Positions 1 through 4,715 of a stretch of 5,628 bases of DNA are shown here, one piece after another (position 1 is the stretch's first letter; each line of letters opens with the position of its first letter). The notes below the pieces were generated by a model that saw only the letters and a list, made by a program, of their open reading frames with translations, did no database searches and was not told where the DNA came from. A program made the translations under genes and the position numbers. The stretch comes from Candidatus Uhrbacteria bacterium. GTDB taxonomy: Bacteria > Patescibacteriota > Patescibacteriia > 2-12-FULL-60-25. The DNA is taken from positions 1-5,628 of the forward strand of contig VGLT01000054.1 in the NCBI GenBank assembly GCA_016866635.1, given 5' to 3'.

Positions 1-848
1 GTTTTGCCTTTCATCAATGCGGCGACAAAGCCACTCCCAAACGCATCACCAGCCCCCGTCGTATTTACGCGATTTGCCTTGAGCGCTGGTGCAAAAAAAA
101 TCTGTCCTTCTGCTTCGATATACGCCCCCTTTTGTCCATCGGTGATCACGAGCGCCTGTTGAGGGTAACGACTTAAGATCGATAAGATGGTTTCAAGATG
201 GCGCGGGGGAGCATTAGACAAGATCGCGGCTTCTTCTCGATTTAAGATGAGAACAGATGTACGCACCAAAAAGGGCTCCAGTTTTTTTAAGCCAAGTTTG
301 AGTTCATCATTCCCTGGATTCCAGGCGATCTTTGCTTTGCCTTTTTCTGCATGGACAAACAATCGGCTGAGTAACTCAACATTCCCTCCGACGGAGGTCA
401 TGTAATACCACCTTGTTTTTAGATCCTTCCATGGAATCTCATCAGGATGGATTTTTTTTGCTGCTCCACGATACGTCATGATGGAGCGATGTCCAGAGCC
501 AGCTAACATGATCACCGAGTAAGCGGTCTGAATTTTAGAATCAATCTGTAGTCCCACGGTCGAGATCCCTTCTTCGGTTAACGTAGCGTGCACCTGTGCG
601 CCGGCCGCATCGTGACCCACGCGCGCTATACAAGCCGTCTTTAATCCATAGCGAGCAAAAGTCGTGGCTGCGTTTGTCGCGCCTCCTCCGGTTGAGAATA
701 CCATGTCATCAAGAGCGATTTTTGCTCCCAGTGGGACACACGCTTCAAATCCATCAGGAGCGGTCGGATCACGTTTTTGTTCAAACGAGGAACTACGCAA
801 AAAAACGTCCTGAGTCGCGGCGCCAGCGGTGATCACATCAAATAGCAT
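1..848 (-). CDS. PfkB-family carbohydrate kinase, C-terminus cut by window edge
   Basis: This gene encodes a ribokinase-like sugar kinase, expected to be cytosolic and to move the ATP gamma-phosphate onto a sugar or nucleoside. The frame is open from ATG at 848 to the left edge (282 codons), so about 30-45 C-terminal residues are probably missing against the usual 300-330. Family marks in order: an N-terminal beta strand with VITAGAATQD (residues 5-14), the substrate-loop motif GGGATNAA (54-61), NPGNDELKLG (177-186), LNREEA (202-207), VITDGQKGAY (234-243), and the PfkB signature NTTGAGDAFGSGF (262-274). D268 of GAGD is the expected catalytic base. The first signature residue is Asn where ribokinases usually have Asp, which the family pattern allows. 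The ATG at 848 is chosen because it begins directly at the typical N-terminal strand. No Shine-Dalgarno precedes it. The substrate cannot be read from the sequence; ribokinase, fructokinase or adenosine kinase are all possible. Confidence 0.93.
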   Translation of the reverse strand, partial: MLFDVITAGAATQDVFLRSSSFEQKRDPTAPDGFEACVPLGAKIALDDMVFSTGGGATNAATTFARYGLKTACIARVGHDAAGAQVHATLTEEGISTVGLQIDSKIQTAYSVIMLAGSGHRSIMTYRGAAKKIHPDEIPWKDLKTRWYYMTSVGGNVELLSRLFVHAEKGKAKIAWNPGNDELKLGLKKLEPFLVRTSVLILNREEAAILSNAPPRHLETILSILSRYPQQALVITDGQKGAYIEAEGQIFFAPALKANRVNTTGAGDAFGSGFVAALMKGK

Positions 849-854
849 GACCCC

Positions 855-860
855 ATTGTA
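855..860 (-). promoter_or_regulatory. Candidate -10 box for the sugar kinase gene (leaderless start)
   Basis: Read on the minus strand, TACAAT lies at 860-855. The usual 6-7 nt from -10 to start point puts +1 on the ATG at 848, which fits the absence of a Shine-Dalgarno. The hexamer 17 bp upstream (TAGCTC, 883-878) is a poor -35, so the promoter call rests mainly on the -10 box and its spacing. Confidence 0.45.
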
Positions 861-881
861 CACTTTTTTTGAACCATGAGC

Positions 882-887
882 TACCAT
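882..887 (+). promoter_or_regulatory. Weak candidate -10 box for the DUF2207 gene (leaderless start)
   Basis: TACCAT ends 7 nt before the ATG at 895, so a start point on or next to the A of ATG is possible. No convincing -35 is present at normal spacing: TTGTAC at 856-861 is 20 bp away. No purine-rich ribosome-binding site occurs in 870-894. This is a weak call made mostly because the divergent neighbour has the same arrangement. Confidence 0.25.
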
Positions 888-894
888 CTAGTAC

Positions 895-2604
895 ATGAAA
901 AAAGCTTTATTGATAATCGGTATTTTCATGGGCAGTTTTCTCGGAGGTCTGGATTTGTTTGCGGCAGAGGTGATTCAGAATTTTGACGTAAGAGCCGATC
1001 TTTCGGCTAACCGATTGTTGCGTGTAACAGAGGTGATCACTTACGATTTTGGTGATGCCGAGCGCCACGGGATCTTTCGTGTGATTCCGGTGAAATATGT
1101 ACGAGACAAGGGGACCTATCATTTGCGCTTAACGGTTGTGGGTGTGACCATGGATGGGAAGCCCGTGCCATATGATGTGACCACAGAAGGCGCTGGCAAG
1201 CAGATCAAGATTGGAGATCCAAACGCGACGATCACCGGGCCACACACCTATGCCATTACGTATGAAACAAGACGTGCGCTCAATGACTTTGCGGATCACA
1301 CGGAGCTGTATTGGAACACCACGGGGAATGATTGGAATGTACCGATTCAACAGGCGACCTTCTCGCTCAATGCCCCGGGGGCTATTGCACGTGTGACATG
1401 TTATGTCGGTTACGTGGGGAGTAAAGATCAGAGCTGTTCTGCTGAGAGCGTGGAGCATGTTGCAACGTTTCAAACAACAAGGAGCTTGAATCCAGGCGAA
1501 GGGTTGACCATGGTTGCGGCCTTTCCTGCCGGCGTGATTGGTCCAAAGCCGTGGACAGAATATGCCTGGGATCTTTTTACTAAGTCCATCTGGTATCTTC
1601 TGCCTGTTTTGGTATTGCTTTTCATGTTTGTGAAGTGGTGGAGACAAGGGAGGGATCCCAAGGGTCGTGGGACGATTATCGCGCAATATGAAGAACCTCA
1701 CGGGATGGCGCCGGCGATGATGGCTGCCTTGATCAGCGAACGGGTTCCGGAGCGTGCGATCACGGCCACGATCCTTGATTTGGCAAGACAGGGGTATTTA
1801 AAGGTCAAATTTTTTGGTGATCATAAGGATCCGCACCAAGCATCAAATAAACAGGTGCCAATTATTTTTACCAAGCTCAAACCGGCGGATGATCGACTTC
1901 TGCGATTTGAGAAAACGATGTATGACGGGTTGTTTAGCCGCGGAGATGAGACAAACACAGAGATGCTGAGCGGAAAATTTTGGAAAACGGTGGCGGACAT
2001 GCGTAACGGGGTGCATGAAGAATTAAAACAACGTGGGTGGGTGACGGCGAACCCATCTTCCATTCGTGCGGCGTGGATCACCTTAGGGGTCTCGCTCGTT
2101 ATCATTGGAGGGTTTTTAGGCATGAGTGGATCACCAACATCCATGATTTCGTTGTTTGCGTGCGCGGTGATGGTCATACTCTTTGGCTGGTTTATGCCAC
2201 GTGTCACTAAGGCGGGCGCAGAGGCGCGGGAGGAGTGTTTGGGATTCAGGGAGTTTTTATCTGTGACGGAAAAGGATCGGTTGCATTTCCACGACGCGCC
2301 AGAAAAACGACCGGAGCAATTTGGGAGATTTTTACCGGCGGCTATGGCCCTGGGCGTGGAGGAAAAGTGGGCAAAACAATTTGAAGGAATGGAAATGCAA
2401 ATGCCGGATTATATGCAGGGAGGTTCTGGGATCACGACACCGCTTGCGTTTGCGCATATGGTTGAATCGATGAGTGACGCCGCTGCCAGCACCGTCTACT
2501 CCACACCCAGTTCAACATCAGGTGGGAAGGGGTATTCTGGGTTTTCTGGAGGGGGAGGATCCTCAGGAGGAGGGTTTGGTGGAGGAGGCGGGGGGAGTTG
2601 GTAA
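895..2604 (+). CDS. DUF2207 (YciQ-like) membrane protein with glycine-rich C-terminal tail
   Basis: This 569-aa protein probably has an extracytoplasmic N-terminal DUF2207 domain anchored in the membrane. Residues 1-24 (MKKALLIIGI start, FAA near the likely cut) form a signal peptide. Residues about 25-215 hold the DUF2207 domain, with the characteristic early stretch DFGDAERHGIFRVIP (51-65) and later ELYWNTTGNDWNVPI (137-151). Transmembrane segments are likely at about 231-248, 391-409 and 412-433. Between the first and second lies a cytosolic-looking part (about 250-388) with helical segments. The protein ends in a Gly/Ser-rich tail (about 542-569) closing with Ser-Trp, a common ending for this family. 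The family's biochemical role is not established, so none is assigned. The ATG at 895 is chosen because it begins the signal peptide directly. The gene converges on rnpB, with a shared terminator 14 nt after its stop. Confidence 0.93.
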   Translation: MKKALLIIGIFMGSFLGGLDLFAAEVIQNFDVRADLSANRLLRVTEVITYDFGDAERHGIFRVIPVKYVRDKGTYHLRLTVVGVTMDGKPVPYDVTTEGAGKQIKIGDPNATITGPHTYAITYETRRALNDFADHTELYWNTTGNDWNVPIQQATFSLNAPGAIARVTCYVGYVGSKDQSCSAESVEHVATFQTTRSLNPGEGLTMVAAFPAGVIGPKPWTEYAWDLFTKSIWYLLPVLVLLFMFVKWWRQGRDPKGRGTIIAQYEEPHGMAPAMMAALISERVPERAITATILDLARQGYLKVKFFGDHKDPHQASNKQVPIIFTKLKPADDRLLRFEKTMYDGLFSRGDETNTEMLSGKFWKTVADMRNGVHEELKQRGWVTANPSSIRAAWITLGVSLVIIGGFLGMSGSPTSMISLFACAVMVILFGWFMPRVTKAGAEAREECLGFREFLSVTEKDRLHFHDAPEKRPEQFGRFLPAAMALGVEEKWAKQFEGMEMQMPDYMQGGSGITTPLAFAHMVESMSDAAASTVYSTPSSTSGGKGYSGFSGGGGSSGGGFGGGGGGSW

Positions 2605-2618
2605 AGTTGATTACGCAA

Positions 2619-2654
2619 ATCAAAAACACCCCGGTTGAACGGAGTGTTTTTGAT
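2619..2654. terminator. Bidirectional rho-independent terminator between the DUF2207 gene and rnpB
   Basis: An inverted repeat of 15 + 15 nt surrounds a 6-nt loop, with A-runs on one side and T-runs on the other, so it can stop transcription both ways. On the minus strand the stem ATCAAAAACACTCCG pairs with CGGGGTGTTTTTGAT through one T-G wobble. On the plus strand the same position is a C-A mismatch, so the helix is slightly better for rnpB. It sits 14 nt after the DUF2207 stop and directly against the 3' end of rnpB. Confidence 0.9.
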
Positions 2655-2687
2655 ACTTGGGCGAGACGGTAAGCCGAGTTTTGTTCG

Positions 2688-2705
2688 CCCCGCATTGCTG
2701 CGGGG
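2688..2705 (-). other. Extra rnpB hairpin (P19-like) with the same stem as P3
   Basis: CCCCGCA and TGCGGGG form a 7-bp stem around a 4-nt loop, between the P2 3' strand (2715-2709) and the P4 3' strand (2685-2669). A helix in this position is called P19 in some bacterial RNase P RNAs. The stem is identical to that of P3 at 3132-3149, so the two hairpins flank P2 with interchangeable arms. Confidence 0.65.
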
Positions 2706-2811
2706 TCTGATGACCATCTCTCTTGCTTCGACGTTGCCGTCGGAGTCATGCGAGCGACCTTTCGGGTTGATGTCCCCGAATTTGCTCTTGCACCAGAGAG
2801 GGTTTACCACG

Positions 2812-2844
2812 GGCCCGTGATCCACGAAGTGGATTTTACGGGCC
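2812..2844 (+). repeat. Palindromic repeat copy B inside rnpB
   Basis: The plus strand reads GGCCCGTGATCC, a 7-nt loop ACGAAGT, then GGATTTTACGGGCC. The core arms CCCGTGATCC and GGATTTTACGGG are identical to those of copy A at 3082-3111, which lies in the opposite orientation. In the RNA it folds as a hairpin with an asymmetric internal loop (G opposite UUU). It sits just 5' of the conserved GGTAAACC loop of RNase P RNA. Confidence 0.75.
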
Positions 2845-3081
2845 ACAATCCAATGTTACCATTGGACGAGCACGGTAGCAGCCCACTAGTTAGCAGACCA
2901 CCTCCGCACACTTTTCACCTTTCGTCCGACGTACATCGGACTAGTATTGTCTCTGTGGTACTTTCCCTAGGTTTACAACGAACGTCGGGCCCGGGACGTA
3001 GAGCGCGTTAACGCTTTTACGTCCCACGTGATCTTTCGTTCGATGCTATATCCTGGCAGCCGTTAGCTGCTCTCGCTTTCT

Positions 3082-3111
3082 CCCCGTAAAATCCCTTGCG
3101 GGATCACGGGG
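3082..3111 (-). repeat. Palindromic repeat copy A inside rnpB
   Basis: The minus strand reads CCCCGTGATCC, a 6-nt loop CGCAAG, then GGATTTTACGGGG. It shares both core arms, 10 and 12 nt, and the same asymmetric internal loop with copy B at 2812-2844, and the loops themselves are similar. It follows the P4/P5 strand of rnpB after about 3 nt, in a part of the RNA that is longer than usual. Confidence 0.75.
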
Positions 3112-3177
3112 TTCGGTGCTCGGACTTTCCTCCCCGCAGTACTGCGGGGCGGTCATCTGTCTTGCCCAAGTGGGGGA

Positions 3178-3206
3178 ACGATAGCATAAAAATTTGGATT
3201 TGAAAA
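3178..3206 (-). promoter_or_regulatory. rnpB promoter
   Basis: On the minus strand, TTTTCA (3206-3201) is followed after 17 bp by TATCGT (3183-3178). The predicted start point, 6-7 nt downstream, is 3171-3172, exactly the 5' end given by the P1 helix. The hexamers match the sigma-70 consensus only partly, so the agreement of positions is the main support. The -35 overlaps the T-run of the upstream gene's terminator. Confidence 0.6.
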
Positions 3207-3245
3207 GGGGAGGGCGGTGGCACAGGTTGTGCTCCGTCCCTCCCC
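3203..3245 (-). terminator. Rho-independent terminator of the lipoprotein gene
   Basis: On the minus strand a strong stem, GGGGAGGG (3245-3238) with CCCTCCCC (3214-3207), continues inward through CGG/CCG and GCAC/GTGC around a short loop and is followed by TTTT (3206-3203). A second small hairpin (GCTGGG/CCCAGC, 3269-3253) lies between it and the stop codon. It starts 31 nt after the lipoprotein stop. The high GC content of the stem matches the gene rather than the AT-richer flank. Confidence 0.85.
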
Positions 3246-3276
3246 AGTTCCAGCTGGGAGAGCCCCAGCCGTACAA

Positions 3277-4470
3277 CTACTTCTTGACGTCGGCCTTGGC
3301 CTCGAGCTTCGCCGCGGCTTCCGCCTTGGGCGCGCTCTCGGCCGCGACCGTCGCCGCCCAGGCCGTCGCCGAGGGGTGCCCCAGCGCTTTGCCGACCTCG
3401 GCGATGGACCAGCGGTATCCCGCCTTCATGTCGGCGAAGACGCGCGGCTCGTCCTTCTCCTCGACGCCCTCGAACTCGAACGCGTCCGTGTACCGACGGA
3501 ACATGAACGCCTTCAGGTAGCTCGCGTCCTGGAGGGCGAAATCGTTCTCCTTGTCCTCGGTGTCCTCGATCACCTTCTTGGTAGCCGCGAACTCGATCGC
3601 GCTCGCGGTCCAGGCGTCCGAGAGCCAGGCGAGGGCCACCTGTCGCTTCTCCGGCTTCCAGGTCATCGCGATGACCGGGATTGCCTTGGCGACCCACCCC
3701 CCGAGCTTCCGGACGTCGGCGCCGTTCTGGAGGCTGTTCTTGATCGTCTTCGTGATTGTTGTTTGGACGTCAGCCTCGTAGACGAAGTCCTCGAGGAAGC
3801 CACGCTGACGATCCTTGGTGGCGTCACGCTTGCAGGTGGCGACCTTGACCGGATCCTGCTTGGGCGGCTTCTTGCCCTCATCCGCCTCCTCCGGCTCTTC
3901 GCACTCGGCGTACTCCGCGAGCATCTCCCCGCTCTTCCGCTCGAACCCGAGGCTGGTGTGGACGATGGCGTCCTGCCACCCGCGGAACGGGAAGTAGGTC
4001 GAGTAGGTACGCTCACCCTTCAGGACCTTGCACTTGCCCTCGTGGAAGCCCGCGACGGGATCCATGAAGTTGACCGACACCGAGAACGCCGCACCCCTTT
4101 CTTCTGCGTCCATCTCGATCGTCGGCAGGTCCTTGGGGTCGGCGCGGCTGACGATCTTGTCGCCGAGCTTCTCGAGCGCCTCGTGCTCCGCCTTCTTCTC
4201 CTGCAGTTCGACCCGCTTGCCTTCGTTGGCGTTGAGCATGTCGCGGATCGTCTCCTCGCCGCCGCCGAGCCGCAGGTTGTCCAGGGTGCAGTTGGCCGTG
4301 GCCTCGACGCCCTTGATCTCCTGGGCGCGAGCGGCGTTCTCGACCTGGAGCTGCTTCACGGTCTTCTGCGTTTCCGTGAGCTCCGCCTTGGTCGCCTTGT
4401 CCTCGCAGCCGCCGAGTGTGAACGCGGCGATGATCGCCGCGGTGATGCCGAACATGATGTTCTTTCGCAT
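3277..4470 (-). CDS. GC-rich lipoprotein of unknown function
   Basis: This 397-aa protein belongs to no family I recognise. It starts with a lipoprotein signal: MRKN, a hydrophobic run (about 5-18), then the lipobox LGGC with Cys22 as the lipid site, followed by Glu-Asp. Residues about 24-55 and 80-105 are charged, heptad-like and probably coiled coil. The rest looks soluble, with Cys61, 147, 190 and 213 able to form disulfides. An acidic/Pro/Lys linker spans about 189-207. The C-terminus (about 366-397) is Ala/Lys/Glu-rich, ending in lysines. The ATG at 4470 gives the complete signal and has an AGGAG 7 nt upstream. Codon third positions are overwhelmingly G/C and stretches reach about 78% GC, quite unlike trpS, the kinase and the DUF2207 gene. 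It has its own Shine-Dalgarno and terminator. The coding nature is supported by the signal peptide and by the GC bias at third positions. It could be a transferred gene or part of a chimeric contig. Confidence 0.85.
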   Translation of the reverse strand: MRKNIMFGITAAIIAAFTLGGCEDKATKAELTETQKTVKQLQVENAARAQEIKGVEATANCTLDNLRLGGGEETIRDMLNANEGKRVELQEKKAEHEALEKLGDKIVSRADPKDLPTIEMDAEERGAAFSVSVNFMDPVAGFHEGKCKVLKGERTYSTYFPFRGWQDAIVHTSLGFERKSGEMLAEYAECEEPEEADEGKKPPKQDPVKVATCKRDATKDRQRGFLEDFVYEADVQTTITKTIKNSLQNGADVRKLGGWVAKAIPVIAMTWKPEKRQVALAWLSDAWTASAIEFAATKKVIEDTEDKENDFALQDASYLKAFMFRRYTDAFEFEGVEEKDEPRVFADMKAGYRWSIAEVGKALGHPSATAWAATVAAESAPKAEAAAKLEAKADVKK

Positions 4471-4477
4471 GGTCCCT

Positions 4478-4482
4478 CTCCT
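4478..4482 (-). promoter_or_regulatory. Shine-Dalgarno of the lipoprotein gene
   Basis: AGGAG on the minus strand is separated from the ATG at 4470 by 7 nt and lies within the longer purine run AGGAGAGGG. It fixes the start of the lipoprotein. It also contrasts with the kinase and DUF2207 starts, which have none. Confidence 0.75.
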
Positions 4483-4571
4483 GCAGTGGTTGGGTTCATC
4501 TTTTCGATCCCAAGCTCCCCCCTAGCATGATCGCCGGGGATCGCCTTTGCGTGTGAATCCGAACGAATGAC

Positions 4572-4616
4572 ATCCGATGGCTGCGGCTGTCCCGAAAACA
4601 ACCGTAGCCATCGGAT
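4572..4616 (-). other. Long hairpin in the presumed leader of the lipoprotein gene
   Basis: An inverted repeat of 15 + 15 nt (4572-4586 with 4602-4616) forms a continuous helix with one G-T wobble position, around a 15-nt loop. On the minus strand no T-run follows, so it is not a normal terminator. An outer pairing AATGACA (4637-4631) with TGTCATT (4573-4567) could compete with or extend its base. It lies about 100 nt before the lipoprotein start and may control or protect the mRNA. It is also the approximate place where composition turns from GC-rich to AT-rich. Its function is unknown. Confidence 0.6.
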
Positions 4617-4650
4617 TTAGGCACGATTTGTCATTTTTAAGGAACGCATA

Positions 4651-4679
4651 AATATACCATAAATTAACCAAAAAGTCAA
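4651..4679 (-). promoter_or_regulatory. Strong sigma-70-type promoter reading toward the lipoprotein gene
   Basis: On the minus strand, TTGACT (4679-4674), a 17-bp spacer and TATATT (4656-4651) are close to consensus. The predicted start point is near 4644, giving a leader of about 174 nt that contains the 4572-4616 hairpin. The promoter sits in AT-rich sequence of the native type, not in the GC-rich block. It is the only good promoter found ahead of the lipoprotein gene. Confidence 0.7.
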
Positions 4680-4683
4680 GCCA

Positions 4684-4714
4684 TTGGCAAGCGCTAACGG
4701 CTAATATTAGCCAA
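4684..4714 (-). terminator. Possible weak terminator after trpS
   Basis: Starting just after the trpS stop, the minus strand has TTGGC (4714-4710) able to pair with GCCAA (4688-4684), and a 14-nt perfect palindrome GGCTAATATTAGCC (4712-4699) inside. A T-rich stretch follows at about 4679-4671, but it is also the -35 region of the next promoter. The helices are short and compete with one another, so termination here is only a guess. Confidence 0.3.
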
Positions 4715-4715
4715 A

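Larger units (their letters stand above)
2655..3171 (-). ncRNA. rnpB: RNase P RNA (bacterial), enlarged
   Basis: This is the catalytic RNA of RNase P, which trims tRNA 5' leaders. Minus-strand blocks match the bacterial consensus: GAGGAAAGTCCGAGCACC at 3132-3115 (CR-I, P4 5' strand), CCACAGAGACAATAC at 2958-2944 (CR-II-like), GGTAAACC at 2808-2801 (the L15 loop that binds tRNA CCA), and AACAAAACTCGGCTTAC at 2685-2669 (CR-V, P4 3' strand). P4 keeps its pairing through matched changes (CGAG with CTCG where CGGG/CCCG is usual). The ends close as P1: ACTTGGGC-A-AGAC (3171-3159) with GTCT-C-GCCCAAGT (2667-2655). P2 is GATGACC (3157-3151) with GGTCATC (2715-2709), and P3 is the hairpin at 3132-3149. 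The length of about 517 nt exceeds the usual 350-400. Extra hairpins include 2993-3025, 2688-2705 and the palindrome pair listed separately. The general layout resembles type A, but the specificity domain is unusual, so I leave the subtype open. Confidence 0.95.
4471..4715. other. Intergenic region between trpS and the lipoprotein gene
   Basis: No gene is seen in these 245 bases. They hold, reading leftward from trpS, the weak terminator, the TTGACT/TATATT promoter, the long hairpin and the Shine-Dalgarno. The right part (about 4620-4715) is AT-rich like trpS and the left part (about 4471-4600) is GC-rich like the lipoprotein gene. No tRNA fold, target-site duplication or inverted-repeat element end was found. 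Confidence 0.7.

Noticed and set aside
2496..3011. Several 60-116-codon open frames on both strands across 2496-3011
   Set aside because: They overlap the glycine-rich end of the DUF2207 gene or the RNase P RNA. One is a proline run that is simply the complement of the glycine codons.
3104..3697. A 197-codon minus-strand open frame running from the lipoprotein gene into rnpB
   Set aside because: It is out of frame with the lipoprotein, has an Arg/Gly-rich composition from frame shadowing, and ends inside the conserved RNase P core.
3217..4530. A 437-codon open frame on the plus strand opposite the lipoprotein gene
   Set aside because: It is rich in Arg, Leu, Gly and Asp repeats, typical of the antisense of a gene with G/C third positions, and has no signal, domain or ribosome-binding site. 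The minus-strand frame has a lipobox signal, a Shine-Dalgarno and a terminator.
4356..4601. An 81-codon minus-strand frame overlapping the start of the lipoprotein, as a possible leader peptide
   Set aside because: It needs a TTG start inside the hairpin loop, has no ribosome-binding site, and turns into an Arg/Ser-rich shadow of the lipoprotein gene.
4572..4616. The long hairpin as an integron attC site that delivered the lipoprotein cassette
   Set aside because: No GTTRRRY/RYYYAAC core sites flank it, the stem lacks the usual extrahelical bases, it lies upstream of the gene rather than downstream, and no integrase is visible.
3058..4702. A shared 10-mer GCTAACGGCT in rnpB (minus strand, 3067-3058) and beside trpS (plus strand, 4693-4702) as possible ends of the GC-rich insert
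   Set aside because: A single 10-base match in a window of this size is expected by chance, and both copies lie well outside the composition boundaries.
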